Source: Brasenia schreberi
Taxonomy: Eukaryota; Streptophyta; Magnoliopsida; Nymphaeales; Cabombaceae
Direction of reading: 5' to 3'
Assembly: GCA_036023115.1 (NCBI GenBank)
Contig: JAYKKT010000077.1
Span: forward strand, 124,001 to 188,000
DNA length: 64,000 nucleotides
Each line of letters starts with the position of its first letter. Position 1 is the first letter of the stretch. The notes under the pieces were generated by a model. The model was given only the letters and a program-made list of their open reading frames with translations, was not told the DNA's origin and searched no databases. Position numbers and translations under genes: made by a program. Shown piece by piece: positions 1 to 13,200 of this stretch.

Positions 1-3000
1 TTCTCTCACAAAAAAACTTCTTTGTCTTCCACTTTGTCACATATGCACTTTGTGGTATGTCCCATAGAAAGACACCTCCTTTGCCCAAGTCCACCTTGAA
101 TGTACATCATGAAACTTCTATAAAAAAAAACTTCCTTTCTACATTAAGTGTCATAAAAGATTGCAAATTCCTTAAGTAGGCTTTCCTACCAAAATCATTA
201 TAGTCAAATTTTGGTGTTTATTTCTTTGCCATCAACCAAGCCTTATCTTCATTGATGTCAAAGTGGGGCATATGTAAATACTCAAAAAAATTCTTAAGAA
301 AAATCTATATCTGGTTCACAGAATTGGCTTTAGATATTCATTGTTAAAGCACGTCCAATGATTCTAAAAATCTTATATTTTAGGGAAAAGGTAATTACAA
401 GAGTGCTTTGGATCCAATTGAGGAGACCTCACAGCAATTTAAAATCGTCAACATGCCTGCAACCTAATGTTAGCTTAGGATGGGTTGTCCAAGGAAGAGT
501 CCAAGGCTCTTTCTTACACCATTTATGGGTTTTGAGCCTAAGCCTAGCCACTTTCATAAAAACCAAGTTTGATTTTCTTAGTTTATCCATCATTAAATAT
601 CATTAAGCCTTAATTGTGTCTATCTATTTTATCTAAACCTTTCTACTAAGCCAGATCGAGTTGAATCTTAGAAGAACCCATTTTGTTACATATATAGTAT
701 TTGGGGACGGATTAATATAAGGTACACATGAACATGTTTTACAAAAGAGAGTTGACAAGGGAAGACGTATCATGATTGAAGAGGAAATAGTTCAACCTAA
801 AAACATTGTGAAGGAGGAGAGGAGTAAAAGAAGAGCAAGACACAAAACTAAATCATAGAACTGCTTGCCTCCAAATGGAGAAACCGGTCAGTGTTAATCA
901 GTGGTGTTGAGGTTGTGTGTGCTAATTCCAAGAAGTTATTACATGCCCTTGGTTGTTACTATAAGATGGATAACTTTTTCTCATTTTATGAAATATAGAA
1001 AGAGAGAAACGCAAAAAGAAAGTTCCACAATGAACTTAAGGTAATATTTTTTCTAATTACATATTCCTATATGCTTATCACCTTTAATTCATCGTACATA
1101 TGATTTAATTATTATGTATTTTGATTTCATTGTAGGCCATTGCACAATAAGACTTGAAGTTTTGAGTGACACTGTTAAGAGGTCTTATAAGAAGCATTTA
1201 TAGAAGAGGTTCAAAGATTATATGAATGATATTGAGTCCTTGGGACGCATTCATCAAATCTTCATGATGTCCTCCAAAAATGTAGTGTAGAAAGCCTTCT
1301 AAATGCTTCAAGAGAAAAGCTTAAACAATTATTACAATATGAGGAAAAATTAAAAGAAAGCTTGAATATAAAAGCAATTATTGGAAGCAGGATCAAATGC
1401 ATAATTGGGGAGTATTTAGCTGCACATCATTACAACCCGGTAAAGATATCATATTGTCATTTTTTAATGAATCATGCTAAGTTTTCTTGTATGAGTTACT
1501 TAGAATATGTCTAATCAATGATAAGATTGTTTATATAATATAGGAAGGTCACGTGGATATGGAGATACTTCAGTATATGCTTATAATGGACTACTACAAA
1601 GATAAGAAAACTAGAGACTTTTTTTATGAAGAAATTGATATGGTTTTGTAAACATTAAATACTTTAAGTTCTTCGGTTATGTATTCGTATAACCCAATTT
1701 CTTTCTTAATTAGAATAAAAGTGTTTGAGAAATATGAAACTAGTTCTGGGAGGACCATAGAATATGAGTATAATTTTAGTCATAGTTGACTTGATAATAT
1801 TAAAAATAGGGCAAGTTTTTATATTTATTGACTTTGCTAGTGATTTTATTAATAAAGTAATTCCCTATAAGGTATGATTGTTTCAGACGTCGAGAATGGA
1901 GAATCACATTGAGGGTTTTGTTCAGCCTGTAATGCAACCATTTGGTTTGGCACTGCAACAAACAGAGGTATTAAAAACATTTGTTATATGTTCTTTGCTT
2001 TTGTTATTTCTAGCTTAGTTCTTTACCTATTCTTTTGATTTTTAAGAACCATAGAATCACAAGGCACCTCGAGACTGATCACGTGAAAGATGGGATGAGT
2101 CAATAGTGTATTAGAATAACTTGATGTATTATGCTTCTCATGAATTGTTTGATTAATGGACATAACATATGTAATTTGCATAAATTGTTCTTCTTTGTAC
2201 TTTGTTAATATTTAATCAATTCAATGTAGTATATATTCTTTTATGCATTTCTAATTGTATGATTCATTTTCTATTGTTATGTATTATGCATGTTTAGGTA
2301 TTACAAATTATTGTATAATTGTATTCCAAAAATTTCAATTAAGAGGCAAAAATAGAATGCGTTTGGGCAGTTATTCCAACTATTTTAAAGAGTTGGAATA
2401 CACATACGAACAATCATAATAGGCTACAGTCCAACTTAGCATATGGGAATGGGTTTTCCAACTATTATTGAGTGAAGAGTTATGTCTCTTGTGAACAGTC
2501 TGGAAAGCTTATTTACTATGGTTGTTAGCAACAGCCGGAATAAGCACTTGAGATAGTCGGAATATACCTAATTCTAGTTGTTTGTTTCTTCGAGTTATTC
2601 CAGCTGTTCACAAATTCTTATTCCGATTGGCACAACAATCACAATAAACTTTTTTTTTGACTTTTGCTATTTAGGCTATATGGCAATATTTTTATGGCTG
2701 TCTTTTGGTTATTCTGGCTATTTGGACAGTCAAATAAGTTATACCAACTGTTTAGAATAGTCAAAATTTATTTAGGAACAACGGTCAGAATTTCTGGTAA
2801 TTGTAGAGGTGAAAATTGATCTAATGGATAGCTTTGAGATCAAGTTTGAATATTGGGATATTAGGGAACTATTTTCTCATAGAATACTCCTCTCTTCGTC
2901 TACTGTAGCCTCACACATGTAAATGCACATGAGTACAAACTTGTCTATTTTTCTACTCTTGTTTTAATATGGAACCGGCCAGTATGGTTCTTGTTGAATG

Positions 3001-3950
3001 GATGGGGAAGGTGAAACCAAAACTAAAGTGGGTGGTTCTCAATTTCAGGTTCGGTTTGACCAGTTTTTGTTCCAGTCATTTCTTAACCGGGTACGGTTAA
3101 AACCTCTGGAGCGGTTTCTAACTAAAGTGGAATGTTTTCGTTCTCTTTGCAATCTCTAGCTCCTTGACCAGGTTTTGTAGCTCAATCTTTCTCTTTGACA
3201 CCTTCAGTAGGAGATTTTGTTCTCTTTGAAATATCTAGCTATAAGGCCAAACAAACGTAATTAAGACGTTCACTGTGAAGACCTTCAAACTCCACGTGAT
3301 ATTCTCTCTCGCACAACTATAGTGGGAAAGAGGTGCTTGGGAATGTGAAACCACGTGTGAACTTGATCAATGGTTGTTGTATCTGTGTCAAAGTTTATGA
3401 TCCATTCATGGACTAAGTGGTAGCGGTTTTTTAAGTTTTGCTTAAAGATGGTGATGGAAATTGAAATATCAAATAGACAGTTTTGTTAAATCATGTTCTC
3501 ATGAGCAGGAACCTGTAAAACAGGTTAGGTATACTTGGAACCAAAGCCAAATCCTTCCGTACTTGTAATTTATTAGTAAATGTATTACATTGACCATAGT
3601 AGAATTTGGGGGCTCAACATGCATGATCTTTATAGATTTTCAGCTCCATGGGCCCAAATATGCATGACCGCAATGACAGGAAATTGGGTCGCTTATCTGA
3701 GTTTCAGAGTTCGAACTCTCTGAGGGCATTCAGGTGCCTCTTTGTATCCATCCTCTAGGTGTTTCCCAACCCCAACTTCCAGAAAGGAAAAGCAAGAAAC
3801 AACGAAATTCGTATTGAACAACATTTGACTAAGAGAGATAGAAAGCGTGATTTCGTTTTAATTTCCTTTTTCTTTTCTGACTAAAACAACAATATTCAGT
3901 TGCGGCCAGAAGGCAAGATTATGCAAGACATAGCGCTTCACCTCAAAGAT
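1..3950. other. Unassigned AT-rich stretch, no gene recognised
   Basis: No reading frame longer than about 80 codons and no protein motif that I recognise. Around 2965-3125 the DNA is dense in GGTTC/GGTTT words (for example GGAACCGG and CGGGTACGGTT), the same low-complexity style seen at 16950-17345 and near 20400-20490. The stretch 2355-2760 begins with a GCGTTTGGGCAG-type word often seen at ends of plant hAT-like short elements, but I could not pair it with a convincing terminal inverted repeat. The region may hold eroded transposon sequence; nothing firmer can be supported. Confidence 0.3.
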
Positions 3951-3976
3951 CTGATCATGTCATCCTCCAATCTATA

Positions 3977-4075
3977 ACCTCCTGTCTGCTTGCATTGGTA
4001 ATAAAATAACCAAGTTATAGAGACAATTCTGTACACAACAGATTTCAGACGTCTTATGCCCATGTTAGTGTGGAA
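3977..4075 (+). repeat. Short dispersed direct repeat, copy 1 (partner 7047-7150)
   Basis: This stretch matches 7047-7150 closely: both contain CTGCTTGCAT, a run like AAAATAA(C/T)CAAGTTATA, ACAA(C/A)AGATTT-type sequence and GACGTCTTATG or its variant. A shorter continuation, CCCATGTC(A/G)(C/T)AGGGAC, occurs at about 4443 and 7172. The pair brackets the stretch leading into the gypsy relic at 7.2 kb, so it may be part of a decayed gypsy element (LTR or untranslated region). That is inference. Confidence 0.4.
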
Positions 4076-7046
4076 TTTTGGGCGAGTTCGAATTATAAAG
4101 TTAGAAGTAGACGTATCTTAGATTTCCAGCTGGAAAGAAAAAAAGTAGAAAAGTCAGTTAATGCACTCAGGGTGATGGCACTTCACCTCATAGACGTATC
4201 AAGTCATAGTTTTTCGTTTGTTCATTTGCATGCAGATAGAAAACAACCAAGTCAATTTATCAAGACAACCGTTTGAGGTATATATATGCCTAGTAAATTA
4301 ACAGCCTCACTTCCAAGGGAACCTTTCTAGCTAGCCAGCCCAATGCGTCCACTCACGTCAAGCTAGTTGCTTTCCTTGTGTATGTGTCATTGTATGCCTT
4401 GTCAAGTGTAGAAATTCCCAGAAGCTTGAGGGTGTCGAGAGGCCCATGTCACAGGGACTTTATTTCAAGTCACAACATCTGCCAAAACTCGAGGAAATGT
4501 GGGCAACGTCCAACAAAGCTGACATTGGATGCAAGCTGATTTTCTTTATGAAGAGGAATCAAGGTATTTCGGGAGAGCAATTAATAACAGTTGGCATTAA
4601 GAAGGAGAATCACACAAATCTCTATGGCACTAGAGCAATATGGGGGCAGACAATGGACTGCAAAGCTAGGGGATGTGCCGGCAGAAATGAAGGGCAACAT
4701 ACTTGTTGCCGTCTCTTTTACTTTACTTCATTTTCTTTACTAGGAGTAGTGTAACTTAGTTGTAGCTGTCTGTAGAAGCTTACTCTGTGTGAATAAGATA
4801 GTGGTTCACTTTTAGACTTCTATCTTATTGCTGTCTTCACTGATCACATCATGATCTACTCGAGCTCATGGTACCGAGAGTACTCCGATACGGTCTAACA
4901 GATTCTTAGAGACTCACAACCATCACTCGATCCTTACCCCAATCCATGTCAACATTCTTTAGCACGTGCCACATGCCACGAACACCATCCAGCAAGATCA
5001 CGCGTGTCACTTGAATTGAGTCGTTCTTGATGACAGCACATTCTTTGTCATGCATGTAGGACACTATGCTTTTGGAACTACGTAGGGCATGCGAATAAGA
5101 TATGGTCAGGAGTATCTGATAGTGTTCGTGAGTACAGATGTTCCTAGCCATGAACATGGATCATCAATCCACAATACTATGCAATAGTATCAGAGGATCC
5201 ATCTCACCAGTCTTCAGCCTCTCCTCTTAGGTGGACCCATTATGAAACTAGACAACAAAGTTTTCCATTTGCCATGAACGATGAGTCGGTGTCAGAGGAT
5301 GCATCTCACCAGTCTTCTAGCATCAATGACGCTAGTGGGTTTCCCTAAAGTCCCTCTACAGCCTCATGTCGACCCTAGCCCTCAAGTGTTCCCTTGACAG
5401 CCGATTTATTTGACAGATTATCCTTAAAGAGTATATTTGGCCAAAGATCTACAAGGGATTGACGGGTCACTTTTCCCAACTTTGGTGCAGTTAGCAAACT
5501 GAGCAACTGAGGTGGAGCACGTCCTCAATACCCAATGAATCAACCGCATAATGAGATCACAAACCATGGAAGCCTCAACATCATTTGGAAATCTCGTGTA
5601 TTGAAGCGATGATGCATTAGACAAATGTGGACGATCCTGATGCTTTTGTTATGGAGGTCGAGATTACATAGGGACCTTCATATGCCTATACTACTCTTAC
5701 GTACTCCTAAAGGCAAGGAGAAGGAGTTTGATGCTAAGGTTTCCTTCCTCTTTGAGATCACTAAGACGGATCATAGTTTCAACAAATCAGATTTTCAACA
5801 TATCGCAAATGGCACAACGTGGATACTCAGAACACCAATCAATGCATCAAATTCCACACCCTTCTACATAAAGCTATCAAGAAAGGGTGCCTGAAGTTAG
5901 CGGACAACCCACTTGGTTTCGACGGGTATGAAAGCAAATAGAGCCACCCAAGGTTGTGGACGTCCATGTCCTTAAATGGCCTTTACTTGCAGAGGAAGAG
6001 AGGGATAAACCAAGACAACTCTATGTACCATGACAAAGCGAGCAAGGAAAATCTCAAAGGTTCCAATATGGAACCGTTGAGGACTACACACACTAAGTTT
6101 TTCATGGTGAGTCCACATGTGCGGTCTTCTCGAGGAAGATTTCAACCGTGTTCAAGAGGAACCAGATTTGCCCTGACAAGAACTACAACACGTCCGGGTA
6201 CTGTAGTTCATTCTCACTAGGCACCAACATTGCAGACACGACATACAAATAGCTACAATCATTATTCTGGATGGAATGGCCACATTAAACATAAATCTGA
6301 TGATGACAGAATTCCCCATTCTGAGGTTGCTAGTGAAGGACTCGAGCAAACACTACGATAGAGCAGTGGGTCAAGAACTCGCAACGATATACTATTCCAC
6401 ATCTTCTCTTCTACGCATCACGTGGACATAAAAGAAGCATTTGTAGAGGAGAAGAGCATAGAGAAGATATAAAATGGAACTCCAGTTGTTCTTCAAGGAG
6501 CCAGATAAGCAAGTTAAGATCTCTCAAGAAAATACTCGTGAACTGTGTGAGGGTTGGTATGAATGCACCCAGCCATGCGTGCTAATCTCCATTGTATATA
6601 TTGATGAGTCACAGAATGACTGTCCATATAGGCAAAAACATATACATCAAAGAAGATCAAGCTCACCTGTAGCCAGACCTAGTAAAATGGATAAGAGGCA
6701 TGCCCTCGAGATTGTTTAGTAGAGAGCTCGAGAGTTGCTTCCAATGATGAATGGCCAAATTTTGTGATGAACACGCTTGTCAAGTGCCCAAAGAATCCCT
6801 TTACTTCCTTCGAGAAGGCGCAAACGAATAGGATGTATGCATGTATCGATTACTGGAAGAAAGATCTATAGATGGTAGTGTCAAGAGCTACCAACAAATC
6901 ATTCGATGAGCAAAAGGTTATAGTCTTTGGACCCGAGACCCAAGATCCTGTTGATAAAGGCACCCAAGGCCCAATTAATTAGGGTTGGAAGCTAACTCCC
7001 GTCTTATAACTCATCAGCTCATCAACTGAAAAGGATCTTAGCACCA
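4076..7046. other. Unassigned stretch upstream of gypsy relic
   Basis: Only short open frames are present, none with a domain that I recognise. A 40-bp segment with ATTGGAAGAAAGATCTA(C/T)A occurs at about 6849-6889 and again at 7199-7241, just before the reverse transcriptase relic, so the 3' part probably belongs to the same decayed gypsy element. The part between 4450 and 6700 could be its gag and leader, but no protein match supports this. Confidence 0.3.
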
Positions 7047-7150
7047 TGCCTCCTTTCTGCTTGCATGGGTAAGAAAATAATCAAGTTATAAAGACAATGT
7101 TGTACACAACATATTTTAGACATCTTATGCTATGTCAGTGTCAAAATTCT
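7047..7150 (+). repeat. Short dispersed direct repeat, copy 2 (partner 3977-4075)
   Basis: Second copy of the repeat described at 3977-4075, with about 80-85% agreement by eye. It lies immediately upstream of the recognisable gypsy polymerase relic. Confidence 0.4.
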
Positions 7151-7229
7151 AGGCATGTACGACAGTCGCCCCATGTCGTAGGGACTACGTCTCATTTGAT
7201 TATTGGAAGAAAGATCTACATATGGTAGT

Positions 7230-8082
7230 ATCAAGAGCAACCAAGATCATGTTGATATGTGAACCCAATGGATCACATAAAATGATATTCTGATGTCCAA
7301 GGGCATTAGGGACCTAATAATGGGTCGTTTATGTTGTTTGGTCTTAACAATGCAGGTATTAAGGGTGATGAATTTCACCTTCTATGATTTGATTGGAAAA
7401 AGGATGAAAGTGTACATCGATGAGGTTTTGGTGAAGTTTACTGACTTTGACCAACATTTTCTTGATCTTGAACAATGAGAAGGCATAATTCAAACAGAAT
7501 CTTGATAAATGTGCTTCTGTTGTGCCTGCAAGGCACTTCCTCGACTTCCTAGTGCACAATAGGGGAGTAGAAAATAAAAATAAAGCCATTGTCCTTGTAT
7601 CCTTTTGATCGGCATTAGTTACTGCTGAAAGCAGTTAAGGGACAAGTTGTGTCTGATTATGTAGCCCATTGTCCTTGTATCGAGATTGTTTTCTACTAAA
7701 CATAGCATAGAGTATGATCTATGAGAAACCATGAAAAATAATGTTTGATGGACCGAAATATAGTAACAGTGTATGAATTGGCATATGCGTTATTTTTGCA
7801 ATGGGAAAAATCGGAATATTGACCATGACATTAGAGTCAACCCAAAGTAATAATAAGGTAGAGTATCATGTTCTCATTGGATCGGGTATAGCTTCAGCTG
7901 CTAGGGATAACAATGTGAAAGTGTTAAGGGACTCAGAAGTTTTCATGAGTCAACTCATCACAGAATACGAGTACAATAGCCCAAAACTTTTGGCTTTGCA
8001 TCTTAATCTGATGGAGCTGATCCATTCACTTAACGATGTTAGGCTGCAGCATATTGCAAGAGTTGATCGAGCATCGAGTGGC
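7230..8082 (+). pseudogene. Ty3/gypsy pol relic: reverse transcriptase and RNase H
   Basis: Broken remnants of a gypsy polyprotein. Around 7275-7360, frames interrupted by stops and a one-base shift read CPRALGT..WVV followed by LFGLNNAG, the gypsy RT block usually written as PFGLKNAGAT. Next come DLIGKRMKVYIDEVLVKF (7387-7440), the YIDD-box region with the second Asp replaced by Glu, and a segment like RHFLDFLVHNRGVE (about 7520-7570), the usual connection domain. At 7801-8070 an RNase H stretch follows with NKVEYHVLIGSGIASA, DSEVFMSQL and the terminal VRLQHIAR. The frame is shifted and stopped several times, so it is dead. Copia-1 is inserted at its downstream end. Confidence 0.75.
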
Positions 8083-8087
8083 TGTAA

Positions 8088-8424
8088 TGTTACATTGAGA
8101 TGGCCATTCTCGGCTCGGGTAACCAGAGGAGAGGCCGACAGCCGTTACTTGAAAATCCGGTAACGGCCATCCGTTACCTCTCCCAGACGAGGGAAGCCAC
8201 GAGAGGAGAATGCCAAACGACAAGAGAGCGGATGCCTATAAAAGGGCATCCATTCACAGAGATTAAAAGAAGAAAAATACAGATCTTCTTACAGAAGTGA
8301 TATACAGAATACAGTCATCTGAGAAAACCCTCGTGAGGAAACCTCGCGATGACGTCATCAACATCCACTGCAAAACCTCCGGCGATCAGAGTACCGAAAA
8401 GGTAAAACTCGATTCTTCACTCCT
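8088..8424 (+). repeat. Copia-1 5' LTR
   Basis: Begins TGTTACATTGAGATGGCC and ends TTCACTCCT; the 3' LTR ends TTCACTCCA, so the terminal CA seems mutated here. A promoter-like TATAAAAGG lies at about 8236-8244, followed by the likely transcription start region. It is 17 bp longer than the 3' LTR because of an indel in the GTTAC-rich part near position 8130. Confidence 0.9.
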
Positions 8425-8428
8425 TGAG

Positions 8429-8440
8429 TGGTATCAGGGC
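8429..8440 (+). other. Copia-1 primer binding site
   Basis: TGGTATCAGGGC starts five bases after the 5' LTR. It matches the plant initiator methionine tRNA primer site TGGTATCAGAGC except for one A-to-G difference. Confidence 0.85.
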
Positions 8441-8484
8441 CTAGTTCCCTACAAATAAAAAAAAATAAAAAAATAGAGAGAAGA

Positions 8485-8745
8485 GGGTCAGAGGCAAGCC
8501 GGATTGGCAGTCGGACAAGGAAGTAGAGGCAAGCCGGCGGAAAGCCTCAAAGACAAACCAGAGGCAAGCCAGCAGGAAGTCCCAAAGGCAAACCAGAGGC
8601 TAGCGGGCGGATAAAAGCCCCAAAGAAAAACCAAAGGCAAGCCGGCGGAAAAGCCCCAAAGGCAAACCAGAGGCAAGCCGGCGGAAAAACTCTAAAAGCA
8701 AATCAGAGGCAAGCCTCAAAAGGCAAAATAACGGTAAGCCGAAAA
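8485..8745 (+). repeat. GC-rich minisatellite in Copia-1 leader
   Basis: About six imperfect tandem units of 30-37 bp built on AGAGGCAAGCCGGCGGAAA and CCCCAAAGGCAAACC. The array lies between the primer binding site and gag and is far more GC-rich than its surroundings. Downstream (8915-9035) a second weaker repetition of GAAAACC(A/G)C.GGTTTT words follows. Confidence 0.7.
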
Positions 8746-9537
8746 ACGCCCGAAGGCGAGATAGAAAAGAAAAACAAAGAACCCGACTGAAGTAGAAAAA
8801 CCACCGACGCCGACGTCGACGGCCGAAACCCCTCCCTCTCTCTCTCTCTCTGGAAAAATCCAGATACTGTACATTTTTTGATTTTTCGCTTTTATAGCAA
8901 TAATAATTAAAAAAAAACATGGTTTTTCAGAAAACCGCGGTGGGAAAACCAGTGATTTTCAAAACCACCGATGGTTTCCCGAAAACCAACAGCTGTTTTC
9001 TGAAACCGCTAGTGGTTTTAGAAAACTGCCTCTGGTATTGAGAGAGAAAGACAAAATTGCCCCTATCATTTTCTGATTATTTCAAAATTGCCACTGCAAA
9101 AGGACAGGTTTACCCCTTGGCCATTTTTGAAAATTACAAAATACCAGGGGCTGCTAATTTACAGTATTATCCAACCCGATTTGAAAAATATCAGTTCTGT
9201 CATTTAGTCAAAAGACAGGTTTACCCCTGTTCCTTTTGAAAAAATACAGATTCGCCCTAAGAGTTAAAATTATGATTTTAACCCCGATCAGTTGCGAATT
9301 TTACAAGAATACCAAATAGCGATTTTACGAGTTTGTCCTTGTAATTTTTCAAAAAATTACAGAAAGGGACAAATAAATAAAATTACAGATTTATCCTTTG
9401 GTATTGGTTTAGAGGCAGAAAAACCCTTAAAATTATTAGATTTTTTGCATCAAGTTAACGTGTTTCTTGCTTTGTGTTTTTCTTTGTTTCCTTTAGAAAG
9501 AGTAAGACCGCTTGCTTGATATTTTTGCCAAACAAAA

Positions 9538-10278
9538 ATGAGTTCTAGGATATGTGTATTCGAACTGGCAAAAATAGAAAAATTAAACGGTCTGAACTTC
9601 CAGACATGGAAGAGAAGAATCTCGTTAGCTCTAACACTGGAAGGTGTGGAGTATGTGTTAAAGGAAATAGTGCGTCCTCCATCATCAGACGCAAGTCAAC
9701 AACAGTTAGAAATGTATAAAACATTTATAAAAGACGATACCATAGCAAGAACTGTAATGTTAACTTATATAGAGGATGACCTGATTAGGGTCTTTGAGGA
9801 ATATGAGACTGCAAAAGAGCTGTTTGACTCTTTAACAGCTAAGTATGATACAACTGCAAAGTTGCATGTGCAGTTGCTACTACAAAAATACAACTCCTTT
9901 AGAATGAAAGAAGGGGAAAATATAGTAGAACATGTAAATCATATGCTAGTAATTGCTAGGGATTTAGCTGTAGCAAAATGAGTCATCCCCGAACCAATGC
10001 AGATATCAACTATACTGAACAGTCTACCTCCATCATGGAATATGGTCACCACTGCCTTAAGGTTAGGGCCTAAAATCAACCTTTCAGAATTGCCCCTAAA
10101 GCTAGCAATTGAGCAAGAACACATGCTCAAAAACAAAAGGAAAAAACTGCTAGTAGTTCAGGATGAGTTGGCATCTAGCTCCAAAACCAATCAGAAAAAA
10201 AAACCAAATAAAAAGTTTGGCAAGAATAACAAAAAAGGCGGTCAAGCTTTTAAGAAATCACAAGAAACCGCTTCCTAG
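9538..10278 (+). pseudogene. Copia-1 gag (UBN2-type capsid), broken
   Basis: The frame starts at ATG 9538. It reads through a copia capsid-like region (motifs LNGLNFQTWKRRISLAL and KEGENIVEHVNHM) to a TGA at 9979-9981, continues in the same frame as IPEPMQISTILNSLPPSWN, and meets a second stop TAG at 10276-10278. A CCHC zinc knuckle (CFNCGKMGHYKRDC, 10285-10326) lies just past that stop in the same frame. Gag would form the particle shell and bind RNA. The two stops make this copy non-functional. Confidence 0.85.
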
Positions 10279-10284
10279 ATCAAG

Positions 10285-13200
10285 TGCTTCAACTGTGGAA
10301 AGATGGGGCATTACAAGAGGGATTGCCGCAACAAGAAAGGTGGAGGAAACAACCCATAACGGGGACAATCGGAGAAGCGGGACATAATCTGTGTAATTTC
10401 AGAATGCCTATACTTGGATCACCCAGTTACAGGTTGGTGGATCGACTTAGGAGCTACGAGACACATCTCAAAAACCAAGGAAGGGACAATTGATCTAAAG
10501 GAATATCAACCCAAACAACATCGTATGTACATGGGAAACAGTACTTTCTCAGATGTTATGGGTATTGGATCCTTTAGGATATTTGTACAAGGCAAACCAA
10601 TTGTACTGACCGATATATTAATTGTGTCATCTATAAGGCGCAATCTTGTCTCGGTTCCTGCCTTAGTAAAGAAAGGTTTTGAAGTAAGGTTTGTATCTAA
10701 CAATGTGACTGTGGGAAAACATGGGAGAATCTTGTTCTTGGGAGAATTTGATGTAGAACATAAACTATTCAAGTTATCTGATAATAAAAATCATCAATCT
10801 TCTGTTTATATTAAAAGTGTCTTTTCTGTTGATGTGAATATGTAGCATAAACGCCTAGGGCATATAAGTTTGGAAAAGTTGAGGAAATTATCCAACTTTG
10901 ACTTATTACCCGAATTTGAGGAAAAGACTTTCAACAAATGTGAAGCTTGTTTACAAGAAAAAATGACAAGGAAAGTCTTTCCCAAGGAAATAAAAAGGGC
11001 AACAACCCTGTTAAAGATTATTCACACAGATTTATGTGGACCTTTTAGAGTAAAGACACATCGAGGAAAGGATTACTTTATAACCTTTATCGATGACTAC
11101 TCTAGATATATATATATATATATATCTTTTAGCACATAAATCAGAGGCACTTGAAGCATTTAAAGAATATAAACAAGAAGTGGAAAATCAATTGGGGCAT
11201 ACTATCAAAGTCTTGAGATCAGACAGAGGAGGTGAGTATACCTCAGCAGAATTTTTAAAATTCTGTAAAGACTTTGGTATTACTAAACAAAATACAATGC
11301 CTATAACACCTCAACAAAATGGTGTAGTTGAAAGGTATAATAGAACCTTATTGAATATGACAAGGTCTATGATTATTGATGCCTCTCTACCAAGGGTATT
11401 TTGGGGAAAAGCGGTAAGCACAGATGTTTACGTGCTCAATAGAGTACCATGTAAAGCTGTGTTCACTACACCATATGAGATGTGGTTTGGGAGAAAACCC
11501 AACCTAGGTCATCTCACGAGATGGGGATCAATTGCACATGTCAAGATCCTTGATCAGTCTAGAGATAAACTAGACAATAGGTCCTTGAGATGTATATTTA
11601 TTGGATATCCAAAAGGTTCAAAAGGATATCGGTTCTATCATAAGGACCAAGGACTCATTGAATGCAGAGATGTTGAATTCTTCGAAGATTCTAAGAATGA
11701 CATCTTGAAAAATAATGAAGAGTATGTTGATGATTTGGTAGATTTTTGATCAATCATCTTTTGAGCCCATAGAAGAACTTCCTGAAACTACCGATACCTT
11801 AATTGGACATAAGAGACCAAGAGTCATTACATCCTATTTAAAGGATTATCACACTTACCTTTCAGAAAAAGTGTGTAATTCGGTAGATTTAGATAAATTG
11901 ACTGATAACTTGACTTATCAGCAAGCAATGAATTTATCAGAAGCAACAGACTGGGAGAAAGCCATGGATGAGGAAATTGAATCCATTGAGAAAAATCAAG
12001 TTTGGGAATTGGCTGATTTGCCAAAAGGAAGAAAAGCCATAGGCTGTAAATGGGTTCTAAAAAAGAAATATAAGGTTGATGGTACAATCGACAAGTTTAA
12101 AGCGAGGTTGGTTGCAAAGGGTTTTTCGTAAAAGGAAGGGATAGACTATATTGAGACATATTCCCCAATTACAAAATTTGCATCCATATGTATAATCCTG
12201 GCAATATCTGCATATTATGATTTGAATTTACATCAGTTAGATGTAAAAACCGCCTTTCTAAATGGTGATCTAGAAGAAATCATATACATGCAGTAGCCCG
12301 AAGGATTTGTGATTGAAGGCCAAGAAGATAAAGTGTATAGGTTGAAAAAATCCTTATATGGCCTAAAACAGTCACCTCGCCAATGGTATTTGACTTTTCA
12401 AAATACCATTATAGAACTTGGGTTTGTGGCTAACAAACTTGATCACTGTGTTTATGTTTGGAACAGTGGGAGCCACTTTGTCATCTTATCTTTGTATGTC
12501 GATGACATATTGTTGACTGAAAATGATAATGAAATGATTGTCAAAACCAAGTCATAGTTGAACTCCAAGTTCGAAATGAAAGATATGGGAGAAGCATCCT
12601 ATATCCTGGGTATAAAGATCTCTCGAGATAGAGGATCTAGACTCTTATGCCTGAATCAAGAGAGATATATAGACTATATCCTCAAGAAATTCAAAATGGG
12701 TGAATGCAAGTCTGCAGATACACCTGTTGCAAAAGGGGTGAAACTAAGTAAGGCTGATTGTCCCGATGAAAGAGACGATAAGCCTAATGTTCCTTATGCT
12801 CAAGCTGTTGGCAGCTTGATGTATGCTATGTTGTGTACAAGACCTGATATCAGCTTTGCTGTTGGTCTTGTCAGTAGATATCAAAGTAATCCAGGTTGGC
12901 AGCATTGGATAGCTGTAAAAAGGATTCTAAGATATCTGAAAGGAACAAAGGACTTGAAACTATGTTTTCAAGCAAATGAATTAGAAGTGGTAGGATACTT
13001 AGATGCTGACTTTATTGGGAGCAAAGATGACAGCAAATCAACCTCAGGACAAATATTCTTATTTGGAGGTGGTGTTGTTTCTTAGGCATGTAAGAAACAG
13101 GGTTGTGTAGCATTACATACATAGGAAGCTGAGTATATTGCTTGTTGTATGGCTGCAACAAGTGCTGTATAGATAAGCCGCTTGATACGTGATTTGAAGC

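Noticed and set aside
3690..3725. tRNA-like B box GAGTTCGAACTC
   Set aside because: No matching A box or acceptor stem at the right distance; it is a short palindrome that can occur by chance.
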